Source: Nitrospira sp. UBA2082 (lineage in GTDB: Bacteria; Nitrospirota; Nitrospiria; Nitrospirales; Nitrospiraceae). From it: 64,000 nucleotides of DNA. The first letter of the stretch is position 1, and every line of letters begins with the position of its first letter. Made by a program: the position numbers and the translations under genes. The notes beneath the pieces are model-generated. The model saw only the letters and a program-made list of their open reading frames with translations. It did not search any database and was not told the DNA's origin. Of the stretch, positions 44,691 to 53,284 are shown piece by piece. The stretch spans positions 74,093-138,092 of the forward strand of contig DCZO01000016.1 of NCBI GenBank assembly GCA_002331335.1. The letters are read 5' to 3'.

Positions 44691-46064
44691 ATGCGGGTCA
44701 TGTATCTGTGCCCTCACGCCATGGAATCGAAACCCGTGCTCCAATGGATAAATGAGTTCGTGAGGTCTGCCCTTTTTGGGCGCCTGGTAAGAATCGGCCT
44801 CGCCGTTGCCGCATTGGTGCATGGCTACATCATCTCTTTCGGGCGGTCATTTCACTTTCGGGATATCGATATCCATCGCGAGATCGGGCGGCGGTTTCTC
44901 ACCGGCGATTATCTCTACGCCAACGACTATTGCTACATGTATTTGCCGACCACCGGGATTTACTTCGCACCCCTGCTGATTCTGGAAAGAAACCCAAGCC
45001 TGGCTCTGCGCTACGCTGTCGCCATCGGATGCTTGGTCCTTACGACCATGCTGTTCCACCGAATGCTGTGTGGCACCTCGGATTCGAGAAGTGGGAGCCG
45101 GCTCTTGGTGGGGGTGGGCGCAGGCGTATTGACATTGCAATTTATCTTGAACGATCTCGATGACGGCGGCCCGCATCTCATTCTGCTCGGCATTCTGACC
45201 GGCGGGATCTATGCGATATGGGCGGGGAGAGACCGGCTCGGCGCGGCCTTGATTGGGCTGGGGATTGTACTCAAGATTACCCCGGGGCTCTTCATCCTGT
45301 TGTTTCTCTGGAAACGGCAGTGGCGGCTGGCTTCATACACGGTACTGGCGACGGTGCTCTGGATCATCTTGCCGATCCTGTACATGGGGCCTGCGAGTTG
45401 GTGGGATCATCACCTGGAATGGACGAACAATGCGGTCTTGTCCGTGCTTGACCGTCAGCGAGAGGGCCGGCAAGAAAATGAGTTGCAAAAGGCCAATCTC
45501 TCGCTTCGGCACACGATGCTGCGATACCTCGTGACGTATCCGAAGACCCATCGGCTTCGGCAAGTAGACCGCGCCTACACACCGGTGCTGGATCTGCCGC
45601 CGCCGGTCGCCAACGCGATTGTCGGGGTGGCCGCGCTTGGCCTGCTCGTTCTGTTCGCGCGATCCAGTGGACGTGTGTTTCAAGGGCCCGGAGATCCCTT
45701 GTGGGCACGGGATTGCGCGGGGACCTTGATGTTGGCCCTCTTTCTCTCTCCCATCACCTGGGATCAGCATCTGGTGTGGATGATTCCGGCGGCGGTGGTC
45801 GTCGTGGCCGCCGCGGCCCGGTTGTCAGGCAGCTTAGGCCGCATGGGCTATGCCATGTTGGCTGTCTATACTATCCTCGCGATCGTGCTGAATTACGAAG
45901 TGGTGGGCTCGGCCCGATGGGAAGCGTTGAAGAGCTTTCATCACCTCGGGATCGCCATGCTGATCCTGTACGGACTTCTGCTCAGGAGCAACGGCATCGT
46001 GTTGCACCACCAGCCGTCGATTGGAAACGGGCAACCTGGAGCCTCAGGCCTGGTCAGTGGGTAA
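44691..46064 (+). CDS. GT87-like (DUF2029) membrane glycosyltransferase
   Basis: A 457-residue membrane protein with about ten helices. It matches the GT87/DUF2029 family: an early acidic loop between helices 1 and 2 (FHFRDIDIHREIGRRFLTG followed by YLYANDYCYMYLPTT), and a KITPGLFILLFLWKRQWR stretch. Family members are polyprenyl-phosphate-mannose-dependent alpha-mannosyltransferases or arabinofuranosyltransferases acting outside the inner membrane. Acceptor unknown. A second ATG at 44721 is possible. It lies upstream of tRNA-Cys on the same strand. Confidence 0.8.
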   Translation: MRVMYLCPHAMESKPVLQWINEFVRSALFGRLVRIGLAVAALVHGYIISFGRSFHFRDIDIHREIGRRFLTGDYLYANDYCYMYLPTTGIYFAPLLILERNPSLALRYAVAIGCLVLTTMLFHRMLCGTSDSRSGSRLLVGVGAGVLTLQFILNDLDDGGPHLILLGILTGGIYAIWAGRDRLGAALIGLGIVLKITPGLFILLFLWKRQWRLASYTVLATVLWIILPILYMGPASWWDHHLEWTNNAVLSVLDRQREGRQENELQKANLSLRHTMLRYLVTYPKTHRLRQVDRAYTPVLDLPPPVANAIVGVAALGLLVLFARSSGRVFQGPGDPLWARDCAGTLMLALFLSPITWDQHLVWMIPAAVVVVAAAARLSGSLGRMGYAMLAVYTILAIVLNYEVVGSARWEALKSFHHLGIAMLILYGLLLRSNGIVLHHQPSIGNGQPGASGLVSG

Positions 46065-46086
46065 TGTGCCACCGCGCGTGTTCAGG

Positions 46087-46116
46087 TTGAGTTCGCAAAA
46101 AGGAACCGACTATAAT
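46087..46116 (+). promoter_or_regulatory. Sigma-70-type promoter of tRNA-Cys
   Basis: TTGAGT (46087-46092), an 18-base spacer, and a perfect TATAAT (46111-46116). The tRNA begins 13 bases after the -10 box, which fits a start site at about 46123. Confidence 0.85.
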
Positions 46117-46128
46117 GCCGCTCCCTGA

Positions 46129-46203
46129 GGCGCCGTACCCAAGTGGTAAGGGAGCAGTCTGCAAAACTGCGATGCGGCGGTTCGAACCCGCCCGGCGCCT
46201 CCA
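46129..46203 (+). tRNA. tRNA-Cys (anticodon GCA)
   Basis: The acceptor stem GGCGCCG pairs perfectly with CGGCGCC, followed by discriminator T and an encoded CCA end (46201-46203). The anticodon loop TCTGCAAAAC places GCA between a GCAGT/ACTGC stem, specifying Cys. The T-arm GCGGTTCGAACCCGC is standard. The D-arm is compact. Given the many cysteines in CxxCH cytochromes and cluster proteins of this window, its single strong promoter is notable. Confidence 0.96.
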
Positions 46204-46221
46204 AACCAACCTTCGGTTGAC

Positions 46222-46419
46222 CCGACGACTAATTATCGCCTTATCGTAATAATCGTCGTCGGATAAACCCCTCCAGTGTTTTACATTTCTCCTTGGCTCG
46301 TTCCGCCGCGTTCGATCAAATCGCGGCGGATAGGTACTTTGCCTCCAGTAGGCTCTAATTCCCCACTTGTGCGTGCCGTCGGCTCATCGGGCATAGCCCC
46401 TCTTCATAATTGCCGACGG
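46222..46419 (+). repeat. Three hairpins in tandem downstream of tRNA-Cys
   Basis: Three perfect 8-base stems, each with CCG at the left end: CCGACGAC/GTCGTCGG (46222-46262), CCGCCGCG/CGCGGCGG (46303-46329), CCGTCGGC/GCCGACGG (46376-46419). Each right arm is followed by ATA (ATAAACCC, ATAGGTAC, ATAAACAC). Stem bases differ between copies but always remain paired. No protein gene lies in 46204-46701. Confidence 0.8.
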
Positions 46420-46646
46420 ATAAACACCACCAATATCTCTTGTTCCTTCAGTTAACCTGCGTGATATCGATTCTTCTATCGTGCTGGGCCGCGAGAACTC
46501 GTGTCTAAGACTTGATAGCTTGATCGTCTAAGCCCGGATAAGGGGTTGGTGATGACTCTGTTGGTTGGGGGGCGGGCATTCAATCTGGACTGCGACCAGC
46601 CTTAACGCTCCTTTGCGTTTGTGAGGGGCAGATGCGGGGACTGTGC

Positions 46647-46674
46647 TTGACAAGAATAGGGTTCGGTAGATAAT
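46647..46674 (+). promoter_or_regulatory. Promoter of the nucleotidyltransferase pair
   Basis: TTGACA (46647-46652), a 16-base spacer and GATAAT (46669-46674), 28 bases before the start codon at 46702. This is close to the sigma-70 consensus. Confidence 0.7.
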
Positions 46675-46701
46675 CGTGTGGAGGCAATACGAGGAATAGA
46701 G

Positions 46702-46926
46702 ATGAGGACCGTCGGTCATCGCCAAGAGCAGCCAGTTCACTTGCACGCGAGCGGCAGGGAATTGGCCGAAGGCGCGCGGTTTAGCGAAGCCATCGGCCGC
46801 CTCAGCCGACTGTGCTTTATCCCCAAAGGCGTTACCCGTTTCAAAACCCACGATGAAGCCAATCGTCATTGGGATTTCTGGCTTGCCAAGGGAATGGCCG
46901 CTCTTGCCTCGACTCGAATCCAATGA
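46702..46926 (+). CDS. Small protein paired with nucleotidyltransferase
   Basis: A 74-residue protein with a C-terminal pattern FIPKGVTRFKTHDEANRHWD, which resembles small proteins found upstream of nucleotidyltransferase antitoxin-like genes. I do not know its function. ATG 46702 follows GAGGAA. Its stop codon overlaps the start of the next gene (ATGA at 46923-46926), and a strong promoter precedes it, so the pair acts as one unit. A toxin-antitoxin role is a guess from arrangement. Confidence 0.7.
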   Translation: MRTVGHRQEQPVHLHASGRELAEGARFSEAIGRLSRLCFIPKGVTRFKTHDEANRHWDFWLAKGMAALASTRIQ

Positions 46927-47420
46927 CCGAGTATAGCCGTCCCGCCACTCTCGATGATCTGAAACTCCTGCTTCGGTCGCTCAATTCGCATAGCGTCGAG
47001 TATTTCTTGGTCGGCGGCTACGCGTTGGCCGCGCATGGGTATCCTCGTGCTACCGCCGATATCGATGTCGTTGTGCCAGCTACGAGACAAGCCGGTAGGA
47101 AGATCAAGGATGCCTTGATGGTGCTGCCAGACCAAGCGGCGAAGGAAATCGCCGTTGAGTGGTTCGAGGAGGGCGAGAACATTCGCGTGGCGGACGCCTT
47201 TGTGATCGACCTGTTGTTGACGGCAAACGGACAGACTTACGAAATGTTGAGCCGCTATGCCGAGGTCATTGATCTGGACGGTATTCCGGTCAGAACAGTG
47301 ACCCTCGAAGGGTTACTGTTGACCAAGCAGACCATGCGAGAGAAAGACGCAGGGGATCGACTCGTCATCGAACGGGCATTAGCGTTTTTGCGAGATACGA
47401 GGAAGAAAGATAGCCGATAG
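46923..47420 (+). CDS. Nucleotidyltransferase family protein (MNT/AbiEii-like)
   Basis: A 165-residue protein with the nucleotidyltransferase signature: FLVGGYALAAHGYPRATADI followed by DVVV, that is GG, then DxD, at about residues 28-50. A third acidic residue is likely in FVIDLLLTANG. The C-terminal helix contains LLLTKQTMREKDAGDRLVIE, seen in AbiEii-like and DUF6036-type proteins. It may adenylate or otherwise modify a partner. It follows a small helper protein with a four-base overlap. Other MNT-type genes of this window lie at 12 kb, but the sequences differ. Confidence 0.82.
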   Translation: MTEYSRPATLDDLKLLLRSLNSHSVEYFLVGGYALAAHGYPRATADIDVVVPATRQAGRKIKDALMVLPDQAAKEIAVEWFEEGENIRVADAFVIDLLLTANGQTYEMLSRYAEVIDLDGIPVRTVTLEGLLLTKQTMREKDAGDRLVIERALAFLRDTRKKDSR

Positions 47421-47510
47421 GTACGGTAGAATACGAGGCCCCTGGCGGACGGGGTTTCTTGAGTGAGACCTGATGGTCTTTCACGTTTGTTGTGCATGAC
47501 AGCAAGAAAA

Positions 47511-47540
47511 TTGACGCCTGTCCATGGTAGATGCTAGAAT
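47511..47540 (+). promoter_or_regulatory. Likely promoter of hpnH
   Basis: TTGACG (47511-47516), an 18-base spacer, and TAGAAT (47535-47540), about 77 bases before the start codon. A small CGGCG/CGCCG hairpin follows in the leader at 47560-47580. Confidence 0.6.
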
Positions 47541-47616
47541 CCAATCGCCGTTAAGCGTCTAGTCCGGCGGTGGTTCGCCGCCGTTACCACTACAGACTGA
47601 GCAGAAGGAGAGCGGA

Positions 47617-48633
47617 ATGGCCGTCCCCGTATCTCAGATGTATACCGTTGCCAGCTATGTTCTCTCGAAGAAACTAAAGGGCATCAAGCGGTATCCTCTG
47701 GTGTTGATGCTCGAACCATTGTTCCGATGCAACCTGGCCTGCGCTGGCTGTGGCAAAATCCAGTATCCTGACCACATTCTTGATAAACGATTGACCCCGG
47801 AGCAGTGCTGGGCTGCGGCAGAGGAATGCGGTGCGCCGATTGTCGCAGTTCCTGGCGGTGAGCCGCTCATCCATCCGGAGATCGGGCGGATCGTTGAGGG
47901 GTTGGTGGCGCAGAAGCGGTATCTCTATGTCTGCACCAATGCCATTCTATTGGAGCGCAAACTGAAAGAGTTCAAGCCTTCGCAGTATCTGACCTTCAGC
48001 GTGCACATGGACGGATTGAAGAACGAGCATGATCTGGCGGTCTGCCGTGACGGGGTGTACGAGGTTGCCGTCAAGGCAATCAAGGAAGCATTGAGGTTGG
48101 GCCACCGGGTGACGACGAATACGACGCTGTTTGACGATGCGAATCCGGATCGGGTGCGCCAGTTCTTCGATGAAATGATGGCCCTCGGCGTCGAAGGCAT
48201 GATGATTTCGCCAGGTTATAGCTATCAAAAGGCTCCGGATAAGCAACATTTCTTGAAGAAGGCCAAGACCCAAGAGCTGTTCTCAAAGATCCTCAGCCGG
48301 CCGAAGGGGTCTTGGAAGTTCAATCAGTCGCCGCTCTTCCTGGATTTCCTGATGGGGAAGAAAGAATATCAGTGCACGCCCTGGGGGAATCCCACATACA
48401 ACGTATTCGGTTGGCAGAAGCCCTGCTATCTCTTGCAGGAGGGGTATGCGAAAACCTTCCGCGAACTGTTGGAGACCACCGAGTGGCAGAATTATGGCAC
48501 GAACAAGAACGAGAAGTGCGCTGAATGCATGGTTCATTGCGGGTATGAGCCTTCGGCGGTGAGCGATACGTTTGGTACGGTGTCAGGTTTTGCACGCACG
48601 GCGAAGCTGACGTTGATGCCTACCTCGCGATGA
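47617..48633 (+). CDS. hpnH: Adenosyl-hopene transferase HpnH (radical SAM)
   Basis: A 338-residue radical SAM enzyme that adds the 5'-deoxyadenosyl group to hopene, beginning the extended hopanoid side chain. The cluster motif CNLACAGC is at about residues 38-45, preceded by the HpnH-typical YPLVLMLEPLFR and followed by CGAPIVAVPGGEPLIHPEIG. A C-terminal Cys-rich segment CAECMVHCGYEPSAV is also characteristic. An AAGGAGAG lies seven bases before the ATG at 47617. Together with shc and hpnG it outlines a C35 hopanoid pathway. Confidence 0.94.
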   Translation: MAVPVSQMYTVASYVLSKKLKGIKRYPLVLMLEPLFRCNLACAGCGKIQYPDHILDKRLTPEQCWAAAEECGAPIVAVPGGEPLIHPEIGRIVEGLVAQKRYLYVCTNAILLERKLKEFKPSQYLTFSVHMDGLKNEHDLAVCRDGVYEVAVKAIKEALRLGHRVTTNTTLFDDANPDRVRQFFDEMMALGVEGMMISPGYSYQKAPDKQHFLKKAKTQELFSKILSRPKGSWKFNQSPLFLDFLMGKKEYQCTPWGNPTYNVFGWQKPCYLLQEGYAKTFRELLETTEWQNYGTNKNEKCAECMVHCGYEPSAVSDTFGTVSGFARTAKLTLMPTSR

Positions 48634-48706
48634 CTGCGTCATGCGTCATCCGTCAAACGATGGCAGGAGTCCTGACGCACGCTTGACGTATGACGATTGA
48701 CGGGGT
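48630..48706. repeat. CGTCA-type repeat, third copy
   Basis: GCGTCATGCGTCATCCGTCA near 48636 and GCTTGACGTATGACGATTGA near 48684 are partly complementary and echo the hairpin at 4958-5050. It lies between hpnH and the next gene. Confidence 0.6.
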
Positions 48707-48712
48707 CTTATC

Positions 48713-49105
48713 ATGACCGATACCAAGAACCATTCACCGAGTGCGTCCGGTTCCCTGGAAGGCCGTGTGTTCACGCCGGCCACGGACCAAGAGAGAGCGG
48801 AGGCCATTGAGCTCGCGTTCGACTACCGTGGCGATGTGACGCTCGGGCTTACGTCGGGCGAGTCCATCGTTGGATTTCTTTTCAACCGCCACGCCAGCGG
48901 TGAGCATCCCTCCATTGAATTCTTTCCCCAGGACGATCCCTCCCCTCGCACCATCGCCTATGCGTCGATCGCGTCGATCGCCTTTACCGGTGAAGACACG
49001 GCGAATGGTAAGTCGTGGGAGGCGTGGGCATCGAAAAAGGAGTCTGAACGCCGTGCAGAGGCGGCTCGCGTCGAAGAGGATGCGCGCATGCGCGGGCTAC
49101 TTTGA
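48713..49105 (+). CDS. Conserved hypothetical protein
   Basis: A 130-residue soluble protein. The middle part (LAFDYRGDVTLGLTSGESIV, GFLFNRHA, then IEFFPQDDPSPRTIAYASIA) looks like a small beta-barrel, Sm- or PRC-like; the C-terminus is a charged helix (ASKKESERRAEAARVEE). I do not recognise the family. It follows hpnH by 79 bases on the same strand, so a link to hopanoid tailoring is possible but unproven. Confidence 0.65.
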   Translation: MTDTKNHSPSASGSLEGRVFTPATDQERAEAIELAFDYRGDVTLGLTSGESIVGFLFNRHASGEHPSIEFFPQDDPSPRTIAYASIASIAFTGEDTANGKSWEAWASKKESERRAEAARVEEDARMRGLL

Positions 49106-49220
49106 TCGCACCATTCGGTCCACTGCCATTCGTGCCATCTACATCTGTTCAGATAGCCCAGAAAACCCGTCGGGTTCTTCCCAACTCCTCCCACCCTCTC
49201 GTTGACAAACAGGGGGGGCT

Positions 49221-49853
49221 ATGCTAGAAAATCGCGCCCTAAAACGAGGGTACTCGTCGTGGCGGGGGCGTGCTATTTTGTGGACGTTTAACCCGCGCAA
49301 GCTACTGGCGAGAATGCGACTCGGTCTGATACGCGACAGAGGCAGGAGAGCCCGATCGGTCGCGGTCGTAAGCTGGATCGCGTTGAGCGTTGTATGTCCT
49401 TCCGTGGTGAAGGCGACGCACGAAGCCGACCATCGGTTTATGGTGGAAGGGTATGTGTGCGGAGCGGATGGGAAGCCGGCTGCGGACGTCGACGTTTTGG
49501 TCAAGGACACGAAGATTTCATACGGGCAAATTGTAAAGACGGATGGCTACGGGTACTACAAAGCGACGTTTCACCTCCATAACGATAACTTAGGCGATCC
49601 ACTTCTCGTCGAGGCAAGAGGGGAGCAACAGAATCATAAGATTGAGTTCAATCCAAAAGACCTGGAGGCGGAACGAAAAATTCAGGTCAATTTTGGAACC
49701 GGTTGCGATGCAAGCAGTCCTCCCGCCTGGTTGTGGTGGGGCGGCGGGGCTGTAGTGGCGGCAGCCGGAGGGGTCGTTGCGATGAAGCTTGCCCGTCTGC
49801 AACGGAAGCAGGAGCGGGCCAAAGGAAAATCGCAGGGTAAACGAAAAATATAA
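49221..49853 (+). CDS. Hypothetical membrane-anchored protein with carboxypeptidase regulatory-like domain
   Basis: A 210-residue protein with a long basic N-terminus and an export helix at about residues 45-65 (RSVAVVSWIALSVVCPSVV). An outer domain follows (about 70-155) resembling a carboxypeptidase regulatory-like beta-sandwich: VEGYVCGADGKPAADVDVLV, TDGYGYYKATFHL. A C-terminal membrane helix (LWWGGGAVVAAAGGVVAMKL) and a basic tail close it. A start at 49314 would give a more usual signal peptide. A strong terminator follows, so it is separate from the cytochrome cluster. Function unknown. Confidence 0.65.
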   Translation: MLENRALKRGYSSWRGRAILWTFNPRKLLARMRLGLIRDRGRRARSVAVVSWIALSVVCPSVVKATHEADHRFMVEGYVCGADGKPAADVDVLVKDTKISYGQIVKTDGYGYYKATFHLHNDNLGDPLLVEARGEQQNHKIEFNPKDLEAERKIQVNFGTGCDASSPPAWLWWGGGAVVAAAGGVVAMKLARLQRKQERAKGKSQGKRKI

Positions 49854-49952
49854 TCGCCGATGCCGGTCCTTGGGGCTGCTGGGCGCCTCGCCGAGTCGGT
49901 CGATGGGTGGGCGAGGGCTGGTGTACAAACAGGTCGAGATTGGTGTATTGAG

Positions 49953-49999
49953 GACGCTTTTGCGAGGGTGTGGGCCCTCGGAGGAAGCGTCTTTTTTTT
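49953..49999 (+). terminator. Intrinsic terminator before the respiratory cluster
   Basis: GACGCTT (49953-49959) pairs with AAGCGTC (49985-49991), enclosing an inner GAGGG/CCCTC stem, and is followed by a run of eight T. It separates the preceding gene from the cytochrome cluster. Confidence 0.85.
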
Positions 50000-50074
50000 A
50001 GCGCCATTGTGCTGGTTGTGAAGCGTTGCTGGTGCTTGTTGCTCGAACGAAAGTCAGCTCGGGGTGTCCTGGCG

Positions 50075-50584
50075 ATGAAGCCGAACGCGATTCGAGTGGC
50101 AGTGGTGCTGGGCCTGGGGTTCCTGGCAGGTTGTAGCGGGGGCGACGGTGGTGGAGAGGGGCCGATCGTTCCTCCTCCTCCAGCTCCTGCCGAATATGCC
50201 GATAAACATATGCCGTCTGCATGGTGGGGAGATGCCCAGAAACTCGAAGAAGGCCGGAAACTCTATACTGGCGAGACCAACCCCGATGTGAATTGTGCTA
50301 GCTGCCATGGCAAGGATGGCAAGCCCGTGAAGGCGGGTGCGACCGATTTCAGAAACCCCGAGCGAATGAAGCTCTATTCGGACTCCGTGTGGTTCTGGCG
50401 AATTTCCGAGGGCGTGCCAAACACCAAAATGAGGGGTTGGAAGAGCAAGCTCTCAGACGACGATCGGTGGCGGCTCGTGCTCTTTGAGCGGAATTTCTCG
50501 ATGTCAGGAAAGGTGTGGAGTGAAGAGAAAAAGCAGTGGGTAGATGCCGGCACGATTGAAGGGGGGGCGGCGAATCCCAGATAA
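50075..50584 (+). CDS. Lipoprotein c-type cytochrome, monohaem
   Basis: A 169-residue lipoprotein with lipobox LAGC at residue 18, a Gly- and Pro-rich linker, and a cytochrome c domain with haem site CASCH near residue 71 and WFWRISEGVPNTKMRGW carrying the likely distal Met. Anchored in a membrane and facing the periplasm, it could pass electrons between quinol-oxidising complexes and soluble cytochromes. It is the first gene of the ten-gene respiratory cluster. I chose ATG 50075 because it gives the signal peptide directly. The sequence echoes the cytochrome c at 58971 (YLFWRI versus VWFWRI). Confidence 0.87.
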   Translation: MKPNAIRVAVVLGLGFLAGCSGGDGGGEGPIVPPPPAPAEYADKHMPSAWWGDAQKLEEGRKLYTGETNPDVNCASCHGKDGKPVKAGATDFRNPERMKLYSDSVWFWRISEGVPNTKMRGWKSKLSDDDRWRLVLFERNFSMSGKVWSEEKKQWVDAGTIEGGAANPR

Positions 50585-50678
50585 CTGCATGGCGGGCCTT
50601 CACGAAAGTGAATCTCGCTGTTAGGCTGTATTTCAGGCTAAGCCAAATCAGTAAAACCGACCGGCTACCGATGAACGC

Positions 50679-52442
50679 GTGGTGCGAAAGGGTTCAAGAG
50701 TCGGCCCAAAGGATGAGCATCGAGACATCGTGGAAAAACTGTCGCGCGGTCTCCTGACCCTGTTTGCGGTTCTTGCACTGTGCCTATTCGCCGTGCCAAG
50801 CCTCTATGCGCAAGAGCTTGGGACGTCGTCGGTGCAGTTCCCCTATACGGGCAATCGGACGGCCGTCTGGGTTGTCGCGCAGCTCCATCTGCTGTTTGCC
50901 GCATTTATTTTAGGCGCCCCCATCTTCGTCGTGATTTCCGAATGGCTGGGTTATCGAAGACAGGATTCCCGCTACGACCGCTTGGCGCGGGAAGTCACCA
51001 AAATCACCGTCATCCTCTTTAGCCTGACGGCGGTAACCGGCGGCCTGTTTATCTTCGTGCTGCTCGCCGCGTATCCGCAGTTCACCACCTGGTTCATCAA
51101 TCAGTTCTATCTCGTATTCGCGGTGATCTATCCGGCGCTGTTTATCACGGAGACCATCCTCTTATACGCCTATCTCTACACCTGGGATGTCTGGAAGGGG
51201 GAACAGAAGGGGCGCCACATCGCCCTGGGTGTCCTGTTAAATCTCGTGTGCGTGCTCATTCTCTTTGTCATCAACGGCCCGACGTCGTTCATGAATACGC
51301 CGACGAAGGCCGAGGGCGTCTCACCGCAGGATTTCCTCGCAGCGGCGAGCCTGTGGGATAAGATCGCGAACCAAAGCTGGTTTCCCTTGAGCCTCCACCG
51401 GATCGACGGCAATGTCGCATTCGGCGGGTTCATCTGCGGCATGATTGCCGCGTATATGTACATGGGTTCCAAAAATCAGGAAGAACGGGCTTACTACGAT
51501 TGGATGGGGTACGTGTCGATTTGGATCGCCGTGGGCGGCACGCTCTTGCAGCCGTTCACGGGACTCCTGCTGGCCTATGAGATGTGCGATTACGACTTTT
51601 CGTTCTGCCCATACATGATGGCCGACCAGCTCTCCATGTTTTTTGAATTGCAGGGCGTGATGGTTGGCCTGCTGTTCTTGGCCATCAACTACTATAGTTG
51701 GCTCAGTGTCAAACGAATAGAAGGGGCCGAGAATGTTCGAATGACGATTCTGGCTCCGATTGTGCTGGTGGTGTTACTCCCCGCCACGATGTGGGTGATG
51801 AACACCTATTGGATTCCAGACCCGATGTCGCTCGCCTTCTTGTTGCCCCTCGCCCTGTCGCCGGTTGTCTTGGGGCGATTCATTCCGATGACCGTCTCCG
51901 CTCGGACTGTCATCAAGGTCGGTTTTATCGTCATGCTCGTGAGTGACGCGGTCTGGCTGACTCCGGCTGGATTCGTGGCCACGGGGACCGATATGCCCGA
52001 TGACCTCAAGCTGCCGGAAGGCTGGGATTATCTATCCACCATGCCCGCAAAGCTGTCTGCGATCCTGACGCTGGTGTTTGTCACGGTCGTCAACTACGTC
52101 TTGTATAACCGGACGATCAAGCAAGGGACGATTCTCTGGGGGAAGATCGATTTCGCGGCGCAGTTTGTCCTGATTTTCTTGGCGTTCATCTCGACCTGGA
52201 CCATGGGATTGATGGGTGCGGTCCGGTCATTGCTCAGGAAATACTTCCATACCTATAGTCTGGTGTCGGACTTCTCCGCGGAATCGTTCACTCCGACACT
52301 CTCGTATTCCGCGTGGTGGATTACCGCGATCACCGTACTGTTTATCGCCTGCGTCACCGTGGCCGCGCTCATCGCGCTTCGGCCATCTGTGGCCAAGGCG
52401 CAAGCGCCTGAGGGGAGTCCAGTCCCGGTCGGGGCGAAGTAA
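50679..52442 (+). CDS. Cytochrome bd-like oxidase subunit I paralogue (first copy)
   Basis: A 587-residue membrane protein with more than ten helices, related to CydA of cytochrome bd. An axial-type His lies in VWVVAQLHLLFAAFILGAPI and another in WFPLSLHRIDGNVAFGGFIC, both in positions expected for haem ligands. The family in Nitrospira is called bd-like; it has been suggested to reduce oxygen or to exchange electrons with quinones. No CydB-type partner is encoded here. It has a homologue at 56402 in the same cluster. Several Tyr, Trp and Cys residues in loops (CDYDFSFCPYM) may bind cofactors. The start codon is uncertain; GTG 50730 is an alternative. Confidence 0.82.
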   Translation: MVRKGSRVGPKDEHRDIVEKLSRGLLTLFAVLALCLFAVPSLYAQELGTSSVQFPYTGNRTAVWVVAQLHLLFAAFILGAPIFVVISEWLGYRRQDSRYDRLAREVTKITVILFSLTAVTGGLFIFVLLAAYPQFTTWFINQFYLVFAVIYPALFITETILLYAYLYTWDVWKGEQKGRHIALGVLLNLVCVLILFVINGPTSFMNTPTKAEGVSPQDFLAAASLWDKIANQSWFPLSLHRIDGNVAFGGFICGMIAAYMYMGSKNQEERAYYDWMGYVSIWIAVGGTLLQPFTGLLLAYEMCDYDFSFCPYMMADQLSMFFELQGVMVGLLFLAINYYSWLSVKRIEGAENVRMTILAPIVLVVLLPATMWVMNTYWIPDPMSLAFLLPLALSPVVLGRFIPMTVSARTVIKVGFIVMLVSDAVWLTPAGFVATGTDMPDDLKLPEGWDYLSTMPAKLSAILTLVFVTVVNYVLYNRTIKQGTILWGKIDFAAQFVLIFLAFISTWTMGLMGAVRSLLRKYFHTYSLVSDFSAESFTPTLSYSAWWITAITVLFIACVTVAALIALRPSVAKAQAPEGSPVPVGAK

Positions 52443-52480
52443 TCACGATTCCGGATGCCTGCGAGGCAACGGGCGCTCAT

Positions 52481-53284
52481 ATGGGAAATATATTCAAGAA
52501 GCTAGGGATCGGCCTGGTGATCGGCGGCGTGCTGGTCGGGATCGCCCGTTCCCAAGAGGTGCCGTTTGACTTTCAGCTGCTGTTCATAATCATCGCGCTC
52601 ATCGGGGCCCTGCTGTTCATGCTCCTTGATGCGCCGTCGGTCGGCACAATGAGCGGCGGGAAGTCATTGGTTGCTGTCGCCGTATTCTGGGTTCTGTTGA
52701 TCACGGTCTGCTTCGCCGGGGCCTCGTTGTTGCCGCAGTTTGACCCTGAGGATGAACGGGCCAAGATTACCAAATTGCTGGAACGGGAACGCGAGAAGTC
52801 CGAGCAGGGGAAGACCGAAAAACTGCTTGCCCTCGCGAAATCCCTTGATGAGCAAGTCAAAGTGCTTGAGGAGCGGCTCAAAGGAGTGGCGGGGGGAGCG
52901 CCCGTGGCCTCAGCACCTCCGCCTGGGAAAAAGCCTGCTGCTGCGTCCGCTGGCGGAGAAGGCGATATCATGAAAGTGGGCGAAGAGCAGTGGCAATTAC
53001 AGGAGTGCTACAACTGCCACAAGCTCCGGGGGGAAGGGGGAAAGAAGCGCGGTCCGGAATTAGATAACATCGGCTCGCTGCTGACGGTCGAAGAGATCCA
53101 GATGAAGATCGCGGACCCCAAGAGTTTTATGGCCGAAGGATATGAGAAGGAATGGCAAAAGGGCATCATGCCCAACAAGTTTAAAGACCTCATGGATCCC
53201 AAAGAAATGCTGGCACTCGCGACGTGGTTGGGGACCTTCAAGAACACCTCGGTGAATACCCCCAAGCCGATCAAGAAAAGCTAA
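52481..53284 (+). CDS. Membrane-anchored c-type cytochrome with coiled coil
   Basis: A 267-residue protein with three N-terminal membrane helices (about residues 5-80), a long charged coiled coil (about 85-135: ERAKITKLLEREREKSEQGK...), an Ala/Pro linker, and a cytochrome c domain with CYNCH near residue 177 and a likely axial Met in KGIMPNKFKDL. The haem faces the periplasm. Its stop codon overlaps the start of the Rieske gene (TAATG), which argues that it is a third subunit of the complex III encoded here, taking the place of cytochrome c1. That role is inferred. Confidence 0.85.
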   Translation: MGNIFKKLGIGLVIGGVLVGIARSQEVPFDFQLLFIIIALIGALLFMLLDAPSVGTMSGGKSLVAVAVFWVLLITVCFAGASLLPQFDPEDERAKITKLLEREREKSEQGKTEKLLALAKSLDEQVKVLEERLKGVAGGAPVASAPPPGKKPAAASAGGEGDIMKVGEEQWQLQECYNCHKLRGEGGKKRGPELDNIGSLLTVEEIQMKIADPKSFMAEGYEKEWQKGIMPNKFKDLMDPKEMLALATWLGTFKNTSVNTPKPIKKS

